Below are positions 7,235-14,837 of a stretch of DNA of 64,000 bases, piece by piece. The stretch is from Elusimicrobia bacterium HGW-Elusimicrobia-1 (lineage in GTDB: Bacteria > Elusimicrobiota > Endomicrobiia > PHAN01), in assembly GCA_002841695.1 (NCBI GenBank), contig PHAN01000008.1, positions 1 through 64,000 of the forward strand. The letters run 5' to 3'. The notes beneath the pieces are model-generated. The model made no database searches. It worked only from the letters and a program-made list of their open reading frames with translations, and was not told the DNA's origin. How positions within the stretch are numbered: position 1 is the first letter of the stretch; each line of letters opens with the position of its first letter. Both the position numbers and the translations under genes were made by a program.

Positions 7235-9646
7235 ATGCTTCTTTCATACGAGTGGCTTAAAGAATTTATCGAACTTAAAGAAACGCCCGAAGAAATCGCG
7301 CGCATACTTACGACGCTGGGTTTTGAATCTGCCGTCCGGCCGGCCAACTCCGGATTTTCGGGAATCGTCGCGGCGAAAGTCGTCTCCAAAGTTCCGCATC
7401 CCGCGGCCGATAAACTTTCGCTCTGCGAGGTCTCCGACGGCGCGGCGACGTACAAAGTCGTCTGCGGCGCGCCAAACGTGGAAGCGGGGCAGATTGTGCC
7501 TCTGGCCAAAATCGGCGCGACGGTGGGCGGCGTCAAAATAAAAAAAGCAAAACTCCGCGGCGTGGAATCCGAGGGAATGATATGCTCCGAAAGGGAACTC
7601 GGCATCGCCGACGCGTCCGAAGGCATAATGACGCTCTCGTCCGCCGAAGCCGGACGTCTCGGCAGGGATTTCGCCGAACTTTATCCTCCCGATTTCATAA
7701 TCGAAGTCGAAACGCTCCCCAACCGGCCCGATATCCTGTCGCACTACGGCGTGGCTATGGAACTCTCGGCCAAGCTGAACCGCCCCGTTAAACCCCCCGC
7801 CGCCGCCGGCGACAAAATCAGGCCCGACGGCCTCCTTGCCGACGTTGAACCGACACTGCTTGCGGGCAATACGCCCGGGTGCGAATCTTATACCGCCGTC
7901 GCCCTCGACGATGTCGCCGTGGCCGAATCGCCCGAGTGGCTCAAAAACCGTCTGCGCCTGTGCGGGTACCGCCCCATAAACGCCGCCGTCGATATTACCA
8001 ATTACGTAATGACCGAGATGGGACATCCGCTGCACGCCTTCGACCGCGACAAACTCTCAGGCGGCAAGGTCATTGTACGCGCGGCTTCGCCGGGGGAAAA
8101 AATAAAAGCCCTCGACGGCAAAACCTACGACCTCGGCGAGAGCGACATAGTCATAGCCGACGGAGCCGGCGCGGCATGCGCCATAGCCGGAATAATAGGC
8201 GGCGAAACATCGGCCGTGTCGTCTTCGACCAAAAGAATTCTGCTTGAATCGGCCGTATTCAATCCGCAAAGAGTGTTCGCCGCGCGCCGCCGGCTTAAAA
8301 TATCCACGGAGTCGTCCTACCGGTTCGAGCGCGGAATGAGCAAAGCGCGCTCCATTGCGGCCTGTCAGCGCGCCGTCGAATTGCTCAAAAACCTCTGCTC
8401 GGCAAGACCGTCGGCTATCGTGGACCACGGGGCCGGACTTCCCAAAAATAAAATAGCCGTTTTCTTTGAAAAAATCCTTTCTCATACCGGAGTAAACATA
8501 GCCGAAACCAAAGTCCGCGGGATTCTTGCGGCGCTTTCCTTTGAAATAGTCCGCGAGGAAAAAGATTTTATAGTCGTAGAGCCGCCGTCTTTCAGACGCG
8601 ACATCTTTCTTCAGGAAGACGTTATCGAGGAAATAATCAGAGTTTTCGGCTACGACAACGCGCGTTTCGATTCCGCGCCGGCGCCCATACCCGACGGGAG
8701 TTTCGCCGCCGACCGCAGACGTTTCGACTTTGTATCATCCGCCAGACGTTTTCTGGCCTCGGCCGGCTTTGTTGAAAACGTAAACTACGGAATGATAGCC
8801 CCCGGGTGGTTTTCTTACTTCGACGAAAAGCTCTGTGTTAAAATAATAAACCCGGTGTCGCCCGAAGCCGCCGCCTTGCGGCCTTCGATTTTCTGCCAGA
8901 TGTGGGAATGTTTTAGGGCAAATCTCGGCGAAGGTTACGATTCACAAATGATTTACGAAATCGGAAACATATTCTATGACGGCGCGCAAACCCGTTCGCT
9001 CGGATTATTGGCGTCGGGCAACGTATTCGGCGACAACTGGAAAAAGGCGTCTTTGGACGCCGATTTTTACTTCCTGAAAGGCATACTCGAAAAACTTTCA
9101 TTCTTCGCCTGTAAAGACATCCGGCCGGAGTTCGCCGTCGATTCCGGCGCTTCAAATCCGCCGGGCGGCGCGAAGACGCCGGATTTTCTGGCCTTCGGCA
9201 TAAACATTATTTCGGAAGAAGAGCATATCGGCCGCATTGGCCCGGTAGCGCCGTCGCTGGCTTTGGCCGCCGGAGCAAAATCACCCGTGTGGTGGGCCGA
9301 ACTCAACGTCGATATTCTTGCCGAGAAACCCCGAAGAAACCCGATTCACAAACAATATTCTGTTTTTCCGGCGTCGTCCATGGATTTCTCGCTTATGGTG
9401 GAAGAAGGAATCCCATTCGGAACTATAAAAGACAACATCCTGAGGGTTATGGGCGATGAGGCGCATCTCGTTGAGTCCGCGGCTCCGGCCGATGTCTGGC
9501 GTTCGCCTTCCGGCGAAACCAGCGTGCTCGTCAGAATAACTCTGCGCCATCCGTCAAAAACACTCGACGCCGCCTCGCTCGGCTCTCTGCACGGTAAAAT
9601 TACAGCGGGGCTGACGCAAATCCCCGGATTGAAACTAAGGGCATAA
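7235..9646 (+). CDS. pheT: Phenylalanyl-tRNA synthetase beta subunit
   Basis: Beta chain of PheST, providing tRNA binding and editing. The start at ATG 7235 gives the usual N-terminus MLLSYEWLKEFIEL and 803 residues, the normal length. Visible in order: the EMAP-II-like tRNA-binding domain (VPHPAADKLSLCEV, APNVEAGQIVPLAKIGA), B3/B4 editing region (AVDITNYVMTEMGHPLHAFD), B5 (RRDIFLQEDVIEEIIRVFGY), the inactive synthetase core, and a C-terminal anticodon-binding ferredoxin-like domain (KQYSVFPASSMDFS). A TTG at 7205 is preceded by GGGGG from the repeat and could add ten residues; the ATG has no clear ribosome site. Distance from pheS is caused by the inserted palindrome. Confidence 0.96.
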   Translation: MLLSYEWLKEFIELKETPEEIARILTTLGFESAVRPANSGFSGIVAAKVVSKVPHPAADKLSLCEVSDGAATYKVVCGAPNVEAGQIVPLAKIGATVGGVKIKKAKLRGVESEGMICSERELGIADASEGIMTLSSAEAGRLGRDFAELYPPDFIIEVETLPNRPDILSHYGVAMELSAKLNRPVKPPAAAGDKIRPDGLLADVEPTLLAGNTPGCESYTAVALDDVAVAESPEWLKNRLRLCGYRPINAAVDITNYVMTEMGHPLHAFDRDKLSGGKVIVRAASPGEKIKALDGKTYDLGESDIVIADGAGAACAIAGIIGGETSAVSSSTKRILLESAVFNPQRVFAARRRLKISTESSYRFERGMSKARSIAACQRAVELLKNLCSARPSAIVDHGAGLPKNKIAVFFEKILSHTGVNIAETKVRGILAALSFEIVREEKDFIVVEPPSFRRDIFLQEDVIEEIIRVFGYDNARFDSAPAPIPDGSFAADRRRFDFVSSARRFLASAGFVENVNYGMIAPGWFSYFDEKLCVKIINPVSPEAAALRPSIFCQMWECFRANLGEGYDSQMIYEIGNIFYDGAQTRSLGLLASGNVFGDNWKKASLDADFYFLKGILEKLSFFACKDIRPEFAVDSGASNPPGGAKTPDFLAFGINIISEEEHIGRIGPVAPSLALAAGAKSPVWWAELNVDILAEKPRRNPIHKQYSVFPASSMDFSLMVEEGIPFGTIKDNILRVMGDEAHLVESAAPADVWRSPSGETSVLVRITLRHPSKTLDAASLGSLHGKITAGLTQIPGLKLRA

Positions 9647-9678
9647 CGCAAAGCGTTTGACTTTGCGGGCCGTTTTTT
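9647..9678 (+). terminator. Probable terminator after pheT
   Basis: CGCAAAG (9647-9653) and CTTTGCG (9661-9667) form a perfect 7-base stem around CGTTTGA. A TTTTTT run follows five bases after the stem (9673-9678), so the fit to a classic terminator is fair rather than perfect. Confidence 0.5.
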
Positions 9679-9691
9679 ATAGAATAAAAAA

Positions 9692-10075
9692 GTGAAAAAA
9701 AACACCGGCAGGGTGATGGTGGTTGACGATGATCCGGCCATCTGCGATCTTTTGAAATCGGCGCTTGAAACGGAGGGGTATATCGTCGACGTTTGCGAAA
9801 ACGACGCCGATGTCGATATATCTCTTGCCAAATTCCGGCCCGACGCCATTCTGATGGACGCGTCGATGCCGGGACTCGACGGCATCTCTTTGTGCCGCCA
9901 TATAAAGCAGTCGCCCGCGACATCGTCGATACCGGTTATAATCGTAAGCGCTTTCGACGACGACAAAACCCGCCACGACGCCTCGCTTTTCGGAGCCGAC
10001 GATTTCGTGGCCAAGCCGTTCGACGTAAAAAACCTGCTCGAAAAAATAAAAAAACTTGCGGGGGAGCCCAAATGA
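9692..10075 (+). CDS. Single-domain response regulator receiver protein
   Basis: A CheY-like receiver of 127 residues with no output domain. It has the acidic pair VVDDDP near residue 11, the phospho-accepting Asp in ILMDASMPGLDG (about residue 56), the conserved Ser/Thr position in VIIVSAF and the Lys in VAKPFD. It probably acts by protein contact as a diffusible phosphate carrier or motility/polarity switch; no kinase is adjacent. The start is a GTG with a weak ribosome site. Its TGA overlaps the ATG of the next small membrane protein, suggesting the two are made together. Confidence 0.88.
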   Translation: MKKNTGRVMVVDDDPAICDLLKSALETEGYIVDVCENDADVDISLAKFRPDAILMDASMPGLDGISLCRHIKQSPATSSIPVIIVSAFDDDKTRHDASLFGADDFVAKPFDVKNLLEKIKKLAGEPK

Positions 10076-10413
10076 ATACACTTATAGCCGTCTGTCTCGT
10101 CGTAGCCACAATATCGGCCACCGTCTCGGCGGTCTATCTTATCATGACGCTCATTCAGATGCGCCGCACAGCCGCGGAAGCCGAGGCGCTTCTGGCTTAT
10201 CTGAATCTGGAAGTCAGAAAAGTCGGGAACATCGGCGACACCATCGCTTCGGCGGTTTCATCCGTGGCTTCGAGCGCTCTGTTCCTTAAGATACCGTACG
10301 TGGCAAAAATCGCCGTCGGAGCGGTCGGCGCCCTGGCCGCTATGATAATGCGCCGCAAAAAGAATTCCGACTCAACCTGCTGCGCCGGCGAAGCTCATAA
10401 CTCAAAGAAATAG
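10072..10413 (+). CDS. Small membrane protein, DUF948-like
   Basis: A protein of 113 residues with an N-terminal membrane segment (TLIAVCLVVATISATVSAVY), a helical region, and a second hydrophobic stretch near residues 80-95 (VAKIAVGAVGALAAMIM), ending in a charged tail with a Cys pair (TCC). It resembles short DUF948-type envelope proteins often found next to YtxH proteins, and a YtxH gene does follow after 34 bases. The start overlaps the receiver stop (ATGA). Function unknown. Confidence 0.7.
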   Translation: MNTLIAVCLVVATISATVSAVYLIMTLIQMRRTAAEAEALLAYLNLEVRKVGNIGDTIASAVSSVASSALFLKIPYVAKIAVGAVGALAAMIMRRKKNSDSTCCAGEAHNSKK

Positions 10414-10447
10414 TCCCTAAACAAGGGTATTTTCAACGGAGGACACC

Positions 10448-10696
10448 ATGTCCGAAAGGTCTTCAGGCGAAACATTATTGGCTTTTATACTGGGCGGAAT
10501 AATAGGCGCGGCGCTGGGAGTGATTTACGCTCCCGCTTCCGGCAAGGAAACGCGCAAAAAACTCAACGAAGTGGGCGATGAAATAAAAGAGGGTTTGGAC
10601 GATTTTGTATCCGACGCCAAAGAACGTTTCAGCGTGGAAAAAGAAAAAATAGAATCTGTCATAGACGCTGGAAAAAAGGCGTACGAGAAAAAATAA
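10448..10696 (+). CDS. YtxH-domain membrane protein
   Basis: An 82-residue protein with one N-terminal membrane segment rich in glycine (LLAFILGGIIGAALGVIYAP) directly followed by the family signature APASGKETRKKL and a long charged amphipathic helix. This is the YtxH family, linked in Bacillus to general stress but without a known biochemical role. A strong ribosome site (GGAGGA) precedes the ATG. It closes the pheST-receiver gene group; tRNA-Phe follows. Confidence 0.85.
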   Translation: MSERSSGETLLAFILGGIIGAALGVIYAPASGKETRKKLNEVGDEIKEGLDDFVSDAKERFSVEKEKIESVIDAGKKAYEKK

Positions 10697-10714
10697 CGCA
10701 ACAAAAGTTTCAAT

Positions 10715-10787
10715 GCCGCGGTAGCTCAGTCGGTAGAGCACCGGTCTGAAAAACCGGGTGTCGACGGTTCGATCCCGTCCTGCGGCA
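10715..10787 (+). tRNA. tRNA-Phe (GAA)
   Basis: Full cloverleaf: acceptor GCCGCGG with CTGCGGC, D-arm GCTC/GAGC, anticodon stem CCGGT/ACCGG with loop CTGAAAA (anticodon GAA), T-arm GACGG-TTCGATC-CCGTC, discriminator A. CCA is not encoded. A T-rich run follows. It lies close to the pheST genes whose products charge it. Confidence 0.97.
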
Positions 10788-10823
10788 TTTTTTCTTTTTT
10801 TTAAGGTCAAGACCGCAGAAGCG

Positions 10824-11534
10824 TCAAACGCCGGATCTTATTTCTATAACGTCGCCTTCTCGTATTATATAATCCTTTCCCACAACCCGCACCAATCCCT
10901 TCTCCTTGGCGTCGTTCATGTTGTGAGCGCTCAAAAAATCCTCGAAAGAAACGATATCCGCCTTAATGAAACCCCTCGCCAGGTCGCTGTGTATCCGTCC
11001 GGCGCATTCAACTATATCTGACCCTTTTCTTACGGGCCACGCGTGCACTTCCTTGGGCCCCGCGGTATAAAAAAAGACAATACCCGCCTTTTCCAAAGCC
11101 GCCTTTATTATGGCGTCGACCTCATCTTCCGCAGGATCCTCCGGATTCGACACTTCTACGGAGACAACGGGCTTCATGCTCGACGGCGCAAGAATCTTCA
11201 GGTATTTCGTCTCGTCATCCGTCAACGCCGCGTCGCACAGGGGGATTTCTTTTTCAAGAAACGACAACGCTTTATTGAGCGCGGACATCTCCGCCGCATC
11301 CGGCGCGTTGGCGAGGCGGGATTCGATTTTTTCCATATCATGTATCAAAACATCCAGGATACTGCCCTTGGCCGCCGCGATGGCGTCGGCCTTGACAAGT
11401 TCCGCGCGCGCAAGTTCGACAAAAAAAGGCGAGATTTTGTCGGGCTCGCATTTTTCCACAAGGGCAAGCATACGCTCGTCGCGGTATTTTACTTTGCCCT
11501 CGGGAAGATTAATTCCGAAAAAACTTATTTTCAA
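10824..11534 (-). CDS. YchF-like protein lacking the GTPase P-loop (DUF933/TGS)
   Basis: About 236 residues. The C-terminal half is the TGS-like DUF933 domain of the YchF/Ola1 ATPase family (FFYTAGPKEVHAWPVRKG, IHSDLARGFIKADIVSFEDF, GKDYIIREGDVIEIRSGV) and the middle matches the YchF helical region. The N-terminus MKISFFGINLPEGK resembles the first strand of YchF but has no GxxxxGKS/T P-loop, and the later G motifs are also gone; YchF is normally about 363 residues. The start is a TTG at 11534, set 7 bases after a perfect AGGAGG; a GTG at 11549 would put that site inside the gene. Nucleotide hydrolysis is therefore unlikely; ribosome or RNA contact by TGS is possible. Confidence 0.8.
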   Translation of the reverse strand: MKISFFGINLPEGKVKYRDERMLALVEKCEPDKISPFFVELARAELVKADAIAAAKGSILDVLIHDMEKIESRLANAPDAAEMSALNKALSFLEKEIPLCDAALTDDETKYLKILAPSSMKPVVSVEVSNPEDPAEDEVDAIIKAALEKAGIVFFYTAGPKEVHAWPVRKGSDIVECAGRIHSDLARGFIKADIVSFEDFLSAHNMNDAKEKGLVRVVGKDYIIREGDVIEIRSGV

Positions 11535-11614
11535 TGCAGGCCTCCTCACTGTCCTTTTATCAGACGTATATTTTAGATTATTTTGATTTTTTTACCGCCT
11601 GCGGCGCGGCATAC

Positions 11615-11643
11615 TTGACAATTTACGGCGCGTTTGTTATGAT
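11615..11643 (+). promoter_or_regulatory. Promoter of the arsenic cluster
   Basis: TTGACA (11615-11620) and TATGAT (11638-11643) stand 17 bases apart, a strong sigma70-type promoter reading into the permease gene at 11695. Confidence 0.8.
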
Positions 11644-11669
11644 TACATATAAATATATATTGATATGTA
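11644..11669. promoter_or_regulatory. Operator-like AT-rich palindrome, candidate ArsR site
   Basis: A 26-base near-perfect palindrome runs from TACATAT (left arm) to ATATGTA (right arm) with an ATATATAT centre. It begins right after the -10 box and covers the expected transcription start. ArsR/SmtB repressors bind AT-rich imperfect inverted repeats of this size and position, and an arsR gene lies in the downstream cluster, so this is the most likely operator. The match to a specific ArsR site is inference. Confidence 0.65.
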
Positions 11670-11694
11670 GCCGCGTTTCGGCAAGAGGATAGGA

Positions 11695-12915
11695 TTGAAA
11701 GAATCTCATAAATTTTTCGTTATGCTCGCGGCGTTCGCAGCGGCCTACTTTCTGCCTGTTGAACAAACAGGCCTCGACGGCTCGAGCGCCGAAGCCCTTT
11801 TTATGCTCCGCGAATACGCAAGAGCGCACGTTATCCTTTGCCTTGTCCCCGCGTTTTTCATAGCGAGCGCGATAGCCAATTTTGTCAGCCAAAACGCAGT
11901 CATCAAATACTTCGGCGAAAAGACAAATAAGTTTCTGGCTTATTCCGTGGCATCCGTTTCCGGAACGATTCTTGCGGTATGTTCCTGCACGGTTCTTCCT
12001 ATCTTCGCGGGAATTCATAAACGCGGAGCGGGCATAGGCCCCGCCTCTACATTCTTGTATTCCGGCCCGGCGATAAATGTCCTTGCCATAATACTTACCG
12101 CCAGAGTTCTTGGCGCTCGTATGGGCGCGGCGCGCGCCGCCGGCTCCATTATATTTTCCGTTCTTATCGGCATGGCGATGCAGTTTATCTTCGGCAAAAC
12201 CGATGCGGCGAACGCGCGGGACGCCGCCAAAATTAAAGCGCCTCCCGCCTGCTGCGACGCGACTGTAAAACCGGCCCGGTCATCGACGGACAATGCCGAT
12301 AGCGATACAGTCAGACCGTTGTGGAAAAACTCCGTTTTTTTTGCCCTGCTGGCGGGCATATTGGTATTTGCCAACTGGGGACGCGCCGAATCACCCGCGA
12401 TTTGGCTTTTAATCTATAATCTGAAATGGTTTATAACCGCCGTGACGGCGATTTGCCTCGCGGTCATTCTCATCAAATGGTTTTCCGTCGACGAACTTAA
12501 AGAATGGACTGCTTCGTCGTGGGGTTTTGCCAAGCGGATATTTCCGCTGCTTTTTGCCGGTGTGCTCGTAGCCGGTTTTTTACTCGGCCGACCGGGTCAT
12601 ACCGCGCTCATTCCCGAGTCGTGGATACAAAATCTCGTCGGAGGAAACGGTTTCGGCGCGAATATCTTTGCTTCCGTCGCCGGCGCTCTTATGTATTTCG
12701 CCACGCTTACCGAGGTGCCGATTTTGCAAGGCCTCATCGGCGCCGGTATGGGCAAGGGTCCCGCGCTCGCCTTGCTTCTGGCGGGCCCCGCTTTGAGTTT
12801 GCCGAATATGCTGGTTTTGCGGGGAATACTCGGAATAAAAAAAACGCTTGTCTACGCCTTGCTCGTGGTGTCGGCCGCTACATTTGCGGGCTCGTTCTAC
12901 GGAAAATTTTTTTAG
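11695..12915 (+). CDS. ArsP/DUF318-family permease
   Basis: A 406-residue inner-membrane protein with about ten hydrophobic segments. The segment GTILAVCSCTVLPIFAGIHKRGAG and the later GPALSLPNMLVLRGILG match the two repeated halves of the DUF318/ArsP permease family; the Cys motif CSCTVLP is typical. Members export trivalent organoarsenicals or are linked to arsenite resistance. A hydrophilic stretch near residues 170-205 has a Cys pair (PACCD). The start is TTG 11695 after GAGGATAGG. It is the first gene behind the candidate ArsR-controlled promoter and is followed at 12 bases by a thioredoxin-like gene. The actual substrate cannot be read from sequence. Confidence 0.85.
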   Translation: MKESHKFFVMLAAFAAAYFLPVEQTGLDGSSAEALFMLREYARAHVILCLVPAFFIASAIANFVSQNAVIKYFGEKTNKFLAYSVASVSGTILAVCSCTVLPIFAGIHKRGAGIGPASTFLYSGPAINVLAIILTARVLGARMGAARAAGSIIFSVLIGMAMQFIFGKTDAANARDAAKIKAPPACCDATVKPARSSTDNADSDTVRPLWKNSVFFALLAGILVFANWGRAESPAIWLLIYNLKWFITAVTAICLAVILIKWFSVDELKEWTASSWGFAKRIFPLLFAGVLVAGFLLGRPGHTALIPESWIQNLVGGNGFGANIFASVAGALMYFATLTEVPILQGLIGAGMGKGPALALLLAGPALSLPNMLVLRGILGIKKTLVYALLVVSAATFAGSFYGKFF

Positions 12916-12927
12916 CGGAGATAACTT

Positions 12928-13161
12928 ATGAAAATAGAAATACTCGGAACAGGGTGCGCTAAGTGTAGATTGCTTTTTGAATCGGCTCAGAAGGCCGTGC
13001 AAGAGTCGGGATTAACGGCCGATGTCGCCAAAGTCGACTGTATCCGTGATATAATAGATTACGGCGTTATGGTCACGCCCGCGCTCGTTATCGACGGAGA
13101 AGTCAAGACCTCGGGCAGAATCCCGTCCGTCGACGAAATAAAAAACTGGATTAAGAAATAA
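12928..13161 (+). CDS. Small thioredoxin-like redox protein
   Basis: A 77-residue thioredoxin-fold protein with the active site GTGCAKC near residue 8-14 and the cis-proline segment VTPALVIDG. It belongs to the small redox-active disulfide protein 2 (MTH895-like) group, commonly encoded beside DUF318 permeases in arsenic clusters of anaerobes. It may reduce a partner or pass thiol-bound metalloid; that role is inferred. A GGAG site precedes the ATG. Confidence 0.88.
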   Translation: MKIEILGTGCAKCRLLFESAQKAVQESGLTADVAKVDCIRDIIDYGVMVTPALVIDGEVKTSGRIPSVDEIKNWIKK

Positions 13162-13221
13162 AATCTGACGGAACCTGGCATTCGCCGAACGCTTTAGAAT
13201 TCTTGCGCGGGAATATAAATC

Positions 13222-13563
13222 ATGAAAAACTTGCTTAAAATATTCAAAGCGCTGGGCGACCCCGCCCGCCTTAAAATAATCAAGATTCTGGAGACGCGCA
13301 GTATGTGCGTCTGCGAGATTACGGCGGCGCTTGATTCGCCGCAGCCAAATGTGTCCCATCACCTGAGAATTCTCAAAGAAGCCGGTTTGATAGTGGACGT
13401 CAAAAACGGCAAGTGGGTGGAATACGAACTTGCGGACTACGCGCCATCGCCGGAATTGCGGCGGATTATAGATTCCGCGTCCAAAATGCTAAAAAACGAC
13501 AAAGCCGTCGCGGCCGCGATCAAAAAATCGCGGTGCGCTGACAGAAAAAAACTTTGCCGGTAA
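13222..13563 (+). CDS. arsR: ArsR/SmtB-family metalloregulator
   Basis: A 113-residue winged-helix repressor. The core ALGDPARLKIIKILE, the recognition region PQPNVSHHLRILKEAGLI and the wing KNGKWVEYEL are typical. A Cys pair sits in helix alpha-3 (SMCVCEIT), the classic ArsR/CadC position for binding As(III)/Sb(III) or soft metals, and further cysteines lie near the C-terminus (RCADRKKLC). It likely represses the cluster from the palindrome at 11644-11669 and is released by arsenite. The gene lies within the cluster it would control. No separate promoter is obvious in the 60-base gap before it. Confidence 0.92.
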   Translation: MKNLLKIFKALGDPARLKIIKILETRSMCVCEITAALDSPQPNVSHHLRILKEAGLIVDVKNGKWVEYELADYAPSPELRRIIDSASKMLKNDKAVAAAIKKSRCADRKKLCR

Positions 13564-13569
13564 AAATAT

Positions 13570-14139
13570 ATGACTTGGACTGCTCAGAAAACGCTGCTTA
13601 AAAACGTCGCCATAATTTCCGTTTTGCCGTGCGTGGCGGAGTCGGACAAATTAAGATATATCGCCGAGTTCGACGCCGATATATCCGATGCAATGCCGTA
13701 CCTCAACACGGTAATAGAAAACGCGGTTTACAATCACGCGGGGAAGAACATAACCCTGACCAAAGACGGTATGATGATCGGTATTCACGGACGCCGCATA
13801 GCCGCCGGCAAAGTCAAAGACATCGCCGCGGCGGCCGAACTCAACGCCTGGCTGACCGATACGGTCAACGACGTCTGGAGCCGTCGGAATGAAATAACGC
13901 CGAACTATGAGCGGCGCAGGAAGCCGGCGGCCGTGGACTTGTATAAACTTCTGCCTCGGACGAATTGCGGCCGGTGCGGCGAGAAGACCTGCATCGCGTT
14001 TGCGCTGAAACTTTCGGAGGAGCAGAAAAACGTCGTCGCCTGCGCGGAGCTGTTTTCGGGGACGTTCGACGATAAAAAGAGAGAATTATTGCGTATTCTG
14101 AAAACATGCGGATATCCGATGCCCGCCGTATTTACTTAA
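13570..14139 (+). CDS. Fe-S cluster protein of the arsenic cluster
   Basis: A 189-residue soluble protein. The C-terminal third carries NCGRCGEKTCIAFALKL followed by a fourth Cys (VVAC), giving a CxxCx4C...C pattern of the 4Fe-4S domain seen in corrinoid/CO-dehydrogenase-associated proteins (PF04060). The N-terminal part (KNITLTKDGMMIGIHGRRIA) has no motif I recognise. It starts six bases after arsR and is likely co-transcribed. Similar Fe-S proteins occur in arsenic gene groups of anaerobes, but the biochemical role is unknown; an electron carrier for arsenical reduction is only a guess. Confidence 0.72.
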   Translation: MTWTAQKTLLKNVAIISVLPCVAESDKLRYIAEFDADISDAMPYLNTVIENAVYNHAGKNITLTKDGMMIGIHGRRIAAGKVKDIAAAAELNAWLTDTVNDVWSRRNEITPNYERRRKPAAVDLYKLLPRTNCGRCGEKTCIAFALKLSEEQKNVVACAELFSGTFDDKKRELLRILKTCGYPMPAVFT

Positions 14140-14339
14140 ATTGAGACAATTGAAAAAGTATCCAAAATGTCACCCTGAACGAAGTGAAGGGTCTATCTTG
14201 TCGTCGAAAGACGAGATTCTTCGCGGAGTTTATCCTGAGCGAAAAACCGAAATTCTTCCCACCCGATATATCGGGTGTCAGAATGACACCGCGAAGGACT
14301 CGGAATGACAAATACGGGGTTTTTCAACGGTCTCAAATT
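14138..14339. repeat. MITE-like element with 20-base terminal inverted repeats
   Basis: The left end (14138-14157, ...TTGAGACAATTGAAAAA) and right end (14320-14339, TTTTTCAACGGTCTCAA...) are inverted repeats with three mismatches in 20. The inside holds several GAATGAC/TCACCCTGA modules and a palindrome CACCCGATATATCGGGTG. No coding capacity. It has the same outer ends as the element at 46208-46374 and shares its interior with positions 1-95. It overlaps the stop of the Fe-S gene and separates it from arsC. Confidence 0.8.
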
Positions 14340-14353
14340 AAAGGATAATTTTC

Positions 14354-14800
14354 ATGGGAAAGAAAAAAGTTTTGTTTATATGCGTTCATAACTCCGCCCG
14401 CTCTCAGATGGCCGAAACGTTTTTGAACGCTTTGGGCGGCGAAATATTCGAAGCAAAAAGCGCAGGTCTTGAACCCGGCAAACTTAATCCGGTGGTCGTG
14501 GAGGCGATGATGGAAATCGGCTTGGATATTTCCGGCAATAAAGCTAAAAAGGCCGCCGATATCGCGGTGTCAGGCGAGTCGTTTGATTTTGTAATAACCG
14601 TCTGCGACAATGGGGCCGCTGCGACCTGTCCGTTTTTTCCGGGAGGAGGCGAGCGGTTACACTGGGGGTTCGACGATCCTTCTTCTTTTACGGGTACGTA
14701 TGACGAAAAACTCGCAAAAACGCGCGTTGTGCGCGACCAAATAAAAAATAAAATGGCGGATTTCTCATCGGGAAAAACAGGGGGAAAAGAAAATGTCTGA
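14354..14800 (+). CDS. arsC: Arsenate reductase, LMW-phosphatase fold
   Basis: Reduces arsenate to arsenite through a Cys relay. The 148 residues begin with the phosphatase-type loop [12 protein letters not shown] (CX5R; nucleophile Cys near residue 11). The two resolving cysteines are in [18 protein letters not shown], and the W/DDP segment ([10 protein letters not shown]) supplies the catalytic Asp. This is the thioredoxin-coupled (Staphylococcus/Bacillus) type. The arsenite produced would leave by the ACR3 carrier encoded next. The gene is separated from the upstream ars genes by a MITE-like repeat, but direction and content suggest one unit. Confidence 0.93.
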   Translation: MGKKKVLFICVHNSARSQMAETFLNALGGEIFEAKSAGLEPGKLNPVVVEAMMEIGLDISGNKAKKAADIAVSGESFDFVITVCDNGAAATCPFFPGGGERLHWGFDDPSSFTGTYDEKLAKTRVVRDQIKNKMADFSSGKTGGKENV

Positions 14801-14837
14801 TTGTTGCGGCGGCAATACCGTAGGGAGAGTTTTATGA
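14793..14837 (+). CDS. Possible 14-residue Cys-Cys mini-cistron
   Basis: An ATG at 14793, inside the end of arsC in another frame and preceded by a GGGGGAAAAGAAA purine-rich site, opens the peptide [14 protein letters not shown]. Its TGA (14835-14837) overlaps the ATG of the ACR3 gene. The adjacent cysteines and the stop/start overlap suggest a translational coupling peptide or a thiol-bearing sensor. No homologue is known to me and chance cannot be excluded. Confidence 0.3.
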   Translation: MSDCCGGNTVGRVL

